From positions 1 to 10,083 of the forward strand of contig RQOI01000196.1 of assembly GCA_003854995.1 (NCBI GenBank): a DNA stretch of 10,083 bases, given 5' to 3'. The notes beneath the pieces were generated by a model. The model saw only the letters and a program-made list of their open reading frames with translations. It was not told where the DNA came from and did no database searches. The translations under genes and the position numbers were made by a program. Shown here piece after piece: positions 7,067 to 10,083 of the stretch. Each line of letters begins with the position of its first letter. Position 1 is the first letter of the stretch. The DNA is from Candidatus Zhuqueibacterota bacterium (GTDB taxonomy: Bacteria > Zhuqueibacterota > Zhuqueibacteria > Residuimicrobiales > Krinioviventaceae).

Positions 7067-9501
7067 TTTTTATCTTTGATGCGCAATGTCACGCTATCGC
7101 CCTGCAGACCCTCTGCCGAGACGTCGATCTGCGCCACGCCGGCCTGATCGCCGGCTTGAATGTAGAGCAGGATTCTGCCATGGTGAGCAGCCTGACTGTC
7201 ATCTTGATAATCCTCGACGTTGCGGGAATTGGCATCCTCCATGCCCAGCAGTCGGGCCGGGCCTTTGACCTCACAGACGATGCGGTTATCCGCTGCAAAG
7301 ACGGGAATGTTCTCCTCATCCACGATGCGCACCAGAATGTGCGCGACATCCTGCGCCTCTGCCTTGAGGACAGCGATGTCGCTTTCAGCGAGCAATTTCG
7401 CCGGCGCGCCGGCCGTGCGCAATTCAGCGGTTACTCGGCGGTCGCCCTTGCTGGCGACGGCTTTGAGCACTCCCGATGCAAAAACGACATCCCAGTGCAG
7501 AATGCGCTCCGGGGAATCTGCCAGGCGCCTGCTCCCGAGTGATTCGTCGTTCAAAAACAGCTCGACGCTGTCGCAGTTTGTGAATGCTTTCACCCGGACT
7601 TTTTGATCAGCCGGCCAGTTCCAGTGCGGCTCCGCTCTTTTGTGCCGCCACAGACCGCCCGCACCGGTTTCTTCGCGATATTCGTCGACGCCGATATAGA
7701 CCATCGGCTCATCGCTCCACAAACTCTGGCGGAAATAAAACTCTGTCTTTTTGTTGCCGGCCAGATCGATCGTGCCAGAGGTGCTGTTGCGCGACGGATA
7801 TCTGCCGGCCTCTCCCATGTACTCAATGCCTGTCCACAAAAACTGGCCCATAATGAATTCATTGTCGATCACCGCTTTCCAGGCCCCGAGCGCCATGCCG
7901 TTTTCGCTGCCATAGAGGGGCCGGTTCGGATAGGCAAGGTGATCCTGCGGATAGCGGAACTCTTGATAATTATAGCCCGCGACATCGAGCGCATCCGCAT
8001 AGCCCGTCTCATTGGCCATCAGCGCCGAGGCCAGGCCGGCGGTCACCGGCCGCGATGTGTCATAGCGTTTGACGATGCCCACCAGCTCGCGCGCGATCTC
8101 GCCCAGCCTGTTGGCGTGCGGCAGATACTTGTCGAATGTCGCCCAGGTCTGCGGATTCGACTCCGTGTTGAGAATCTCGTGCGTATAGGGATCGTTGGGA
8201 TAATCGATCTCATTGCCGATGCTCCACATGATGACGGACGGATGATTTCGATCCCGCAGAATCTGATCCGTCAGGTCCTGGACATGCCAGTCAGCGAAAT
8301 TTTCGGCATAGCCGGCATAGCTGGGTTCGCCGACGTTCCAGCCAGCCACCCATTTCCTTTTCGGCAGCTCCCATTCGTCAAAAACCTCGTCAATGACCAG
8401 AAATCCTTTGGCATCGCACAAATCCAGGAAATCGCTCGCGACGGGATTGTGGCTGGTGCGGATGGCGTTGCTGCCCATCTCCTTCAGCAGCTCCAGTCGA
8501 CGGTCCCACACGCCCAGCGGCACGGCCGCCCCGAGACAACCGGCGTCGTGATGCAGACAGACGCCCTTGAATTTGAGATTTACACCATTGAGGTAAAAGC
8601 CGCTGTCCGCATCGAAACGGATATCGCGAAAGCCGATGCGCGTCTCGACGTCGTCGATGAGCTCGCCGTCGCTGACGATGGAGGTCTGTAGAGCGTACAG
8701 ATTCGGCGCTTCTACATCCCACAACTGCGGCTTGATCATCATGGACTGCTGCAGCACCGTATCGGCGCCCGCAGCCAGGGTGACGGGCATCGAGGTTTGC
8801 TCGATGAGTCGATTTTTATAGCGGAGCACCTGCTGCAGCGAGATCTCTCGCGTCCCTTCGCCCTCATTGATCAAACTGGTCTGAATGTCGAGCTGCGCCT
8901 CCTCAGCGCTGACCCGCGGCGTCGCCGCATAGACGCCCCATTGCTTGATGTGCAGTTTGGCGGTGCTGATCAGCTCGACAGTGCGGTAAATGCCCGAGCC
9001 GGTGTACCAGCGCGAGTCGGCGTACTGCGAGTGATCGACCCTGACGGCCAGCGTGTTCGTGTCACCAACCTGCAGGTGCGGTGTCAAATCATATTGAAAC
9101 GAGATGTAGCCGTTGGGACGTTCACCCAAGTGATGGCCGTTGATCCAGACCTGGCTGTTGTTATAGATGCCGTGGAAATAGATATAGATTTTGCGATCGC
9201 CCTTTTCCAGCGGGATGGTGAACTGTTTTCGATACCAGCCGATGCCGCCGGGCAGATAGCCGGTGCCGCTGGCCCATTCCGGACTGAACGGGCCTTCGAT
9301 GCTCCAGTCATGCGGCAGATCGAGCTCTCGCCAGTTCGAGTCATCAAAATCAGATTGAAAGGCATCCGGCAAATCACCCCGGTGAAATCTCCATTCAGAA
9401 TTCAAGTTTTCGCATTGGCGCGCCGGTGTCCGGCTGTCCTGCCCGCAGCGCAATGTGAACAGGATGACGTAAATGACGAGGTGAAAAGCTGTTTTTCTCA
9501 T
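7063..9501 (-). CDS. Exported glycoside hydrolase family 2 enzyme, beta-galactosidase type
   Basis: Taking the ATG at 9501 gives 812 residues. A signal segment (about 1-18) precedes C19 in TLRC; Arg at -1 makes this a poor lipobox, so lipidation is doubtful. The GH2 order is clear: sugar-binding jelly roll (about 30-180, with LPHDWSIEG and GGIGWYRKQF), immunoglobulin-like domain (about 185-290), and TIM barrel (about 295-590) bearing the signature NAIRTSHNP (345-353) and VIDEVFDEW (369-377). E431 in SIGNEID is the expected acid/base and E533 in YGSENG the expected nucleophile. Two C-terminal beta domains follow: a DUF4982-like part (about 634-690, VELFLNDESLGS) and a part around 718-808. It should hydrolyse terminal beta-linked sugars, most likely beta-galactosides, outside the cytoplasm; GH2 also includes beta-glucuronidases and beta-mannosidases, so the sugar is not certain. 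A TTG at 9519 would add six residues but leaves the ribosome binding site inside the coding region. Confidence 0.95.
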   Translation of the reverse strand: MRKTAFHLVIYVILFTLRCGQDSRTPARQCENLNSEWRFHRGDLPDAFQSDFDDSNWRELDLPHDWSIEGPFSPEWASGTGYLPGGIGWYRKQFTIPLEKGDRKIYIYFHGIYNNSQVWINGHHLGERPNGYISFQYDLTPHLQVGDTNTLAVRVDHSQYADSRWYTGSGIYRTVELISTAKLHIKQWGVYAATPRVSAEEAQLDIQTSLINEGEGTREISLQQVLRYKNRLIEQTSMPVTLAAGADTVLQQSMMIKPQLWDVEAPNLYALQTSIVSDGELIDDVETRIGFRDIRFDADSGFYLNGVNLKFKGVCLHHDAGCLGAAVPLGVWDRRLELLKEMGSNAIRTSHNPVASDFLDLCDAKGFLVIDEVFDEWELPKRKWVAGWNVGEPSYAGYAENFADWHVQDLTDQILRDRNHPSVIMWSIGNEIDYPNDPYTHEILNTESNPQTWATFDKYLPHANRLGEIARELVGIVKRYDTSRPVTAGLASALMANETGYADALDVAGYNYQEFRYPQDHLAYPNRPLYGSENGMALGAWKAVIDNEFIMGQFLWTGIEYMGEAGRYPSRNSTSGTIDLAGNKKTEFYFRQSLWSDEPMVYIGVDEYREETGAGGLWRHKRAEPHWNWPADQKVRVKAFTNCDSVELFLNDESLGSRRLADSPERILHWDVVFASGVLKAVASKGDRRVTAELRTAGAPAKLLAESDIAVLKAEAQDVAHILVRIVDEENIPVFAADNRIVCEVKGPARLLGMEDANSRNVEDYQDDSQAAHHGRILLYIQAGDQAGVAQIDVSAEGLQGDSVTLRIKDKK

Positions 9502-9508
9502 GGCTCCG

Positions 9509-9514
9509 TCCTCT
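9509..9514 (-). promoter_or_regulatory. Ribosome binding site that fixes the GH2 start
   Basis: The minus strand reads AGAGGA (within AAAGAGGA), 7 nt before the ATG at 9501. It is the clearest Shine-Dalgarno in the window. It favours the ATG over the in-frame TTG at 9519, which lies upstream of this site and has no such site at proper distance. It lies in the short gap after the SMP-30-like gene. Confidence 0.75.
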
Positions 9515-9534
9515 TTCAATTGGCGCCGTTCGGC

Positions 9535-10083
9535 TCAGCGTTGCCAGCCGCGTACGGCGTATAATGAAGTGCGCGCAGTGATGAACAGGATATCGCGCTC
9601 CCTGCCGCCGAACTGCAAAGTCGATGGACGTTCCGGGACTTCGATGATCCCGATCGGTTGACCGAGCGCATCGAAAACATAAATTTGACCATTGGCGATA
9701 TAGACGTTGCCGTGCGCGTCCACCGCAGAGCCAAATTCACCCATTTCGGCAAAGGGGCGCAGATTGGACAATGTGCCATCCTCGCTGACATCCAGCCTGA
9801 GCGTGCGGATATCGTACTCATCGGCCTGATAAAACGGCGCGCCCGGCGTTGCTTCCAGCACAGCAGTGGAGCGCGCCAGATCATAGCATTCCGGGATGAT
9901 GGTGGCGCCGTCCGGCGCGACGAAACAGGTTTCCGGCACGCGGACGGCGATGTCGTCAAAGTCATGTGAGTCGCGCCACCGGTGCGCCGGATAGATGGCT
10001 TTGGCGACCTTGGCCACAGATCCCATGCGCGCTCTCGGCAGCAGCTGAATGGTCTCTTCGGGATCATCCGGATCGATCGCATA
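9535..10083 (-). CDS. SMP-30/gluconolactonase-like beta-propeller protein (C-terminal 182 residues, 5' end outside window)
   Basis: The frame is open to the window edge, so the start is missing; an internal Met at 10026 is not taken as the start because the upstream codons (YAIDPDDPEETIQLLPRAR) continue without a stop. The last 90 residues match the closing blades of SMP-30/gluconolactonase proteins: SAVDAHGNVYIANGQIYVFD, then IEVPERPSTLQFGG, then ILFITARTSLYAVRGW. Members hydrolyse sugar lactones with one bound metal. In this copy the metal-ligand Asp of the usual PDG motif appears to be Phe (residue 117 of the fragment, in GEFGSAVD), so enzymatic activity is uncertain. The family usually has about 300 residues, so perhaps 100 or more are missing, and a larger multidomain protein cannot be excluded. 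The TGA at 9535 is 33 bp before the GH2 ATG, consistent with co-transcription and a shared role in sugar handling. Confidence 0.82.
   Translation of the reverse strand, partial: YAIDPDDPEETIQLLPRARMGSVAKVAKAIYPAHRWRDSHDFDDIAVRVPETCFVAPDGATIIPECYDLARSTAVLEATPGAPFYQADEYDIRTLRLDVSEDGTLSNLRPFAEMGEFGSAVDAHGNVYIANGQIYVFDALGQPIGIIEVPERPSTLQFGGRERDILFITARTSLYAVRGWQR

Noticed and set aside
7603..8691. Long plus-strand open frame of 362 codons
   Set aside because: It is antisense to the GH2 gene, which has a full set of catalytic motifs. The plus-strand product is rich in Arg, Ile and Ala and has no recognisable domain.
9516..10082. Minus-strand open frame of 188 codons overlapping the SMP-30-like gene
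   Set aside because: Its product is low in complexity (Arg, Ser and Pro rich) and has no family features, whereas the alternative minus frame encodes clear SMP-30 motifs. It is an out-of-frame shadow.

Overview
The window is a dense stretch of bacterial DNA in which all six supported genes lie on the minus strand. Transcription therefore runs from high to low coordinates, and both window edges cut through a gene. Gaps are short: 33 bp before the GH2 gene, a 4 bp overlap, 186 bp, 33 bp and 34 bp. The layout fits one operon, or two joined at the 186 bp gap (4598-4783). I found no RNA genes, insertion sequences, CRISPR arrays, long repeats or convincing terminators.

In transcription order: (1) 9535-10083, the C-terminal part of a beta-propeller protein related to SMP-30/gluconolactonase; (2) 7063-9501, an exported glycoside hydrolase family 2 enzyme of the beta-galactosidase type; (3) 4784-7066, a multi-pass membrane protein with a C-terminal sulfatase-fold domain carrying Thr at the nucleophile position; (4) 2783-4597, a DUF6057-type protein with an N-terminal membrane half and a soluble helical C-terminal half; (5) 1190-2749, a predicted lipoprotein joining a CxxCH c-type haem motif to PD40/TolB-like propeller repeats; (6) 1-1155, the N-terminal 385 residues of a membrane-anchored phosphodiesterase of the alkaline phosphatase superfamily.

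The organism is probably a Gram-negative heterotroph related to the FCB lineages (Bacteroidota, Calditrichota, candidate division KSB1 and similar). DUF6057 and the CxxCH-PD40 lipoprotein are, from memory, mainly found in Bacteroidota and relatives. A clear Shine-Dalgarno before the GH2 gene and a weaker one before the lipoprotein gene, plus a probable GTG start, argue mildly against typical Bacteroidota, where such sites are rare. This placement is inference.

Taken together, the block looks like cell-envelope and glycan biochemistry. A secreted glycosidase and a lactonase-like propeller stand next to two membrane-bound alkaline-phosphatase-superfamily enzymes, with the DUF6057 and haem-propeller genes between those enzymes. 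The latter group (4597 to 1) is the most interesting part: its members are individually conserved families, but as far as I know their joint function is not established.
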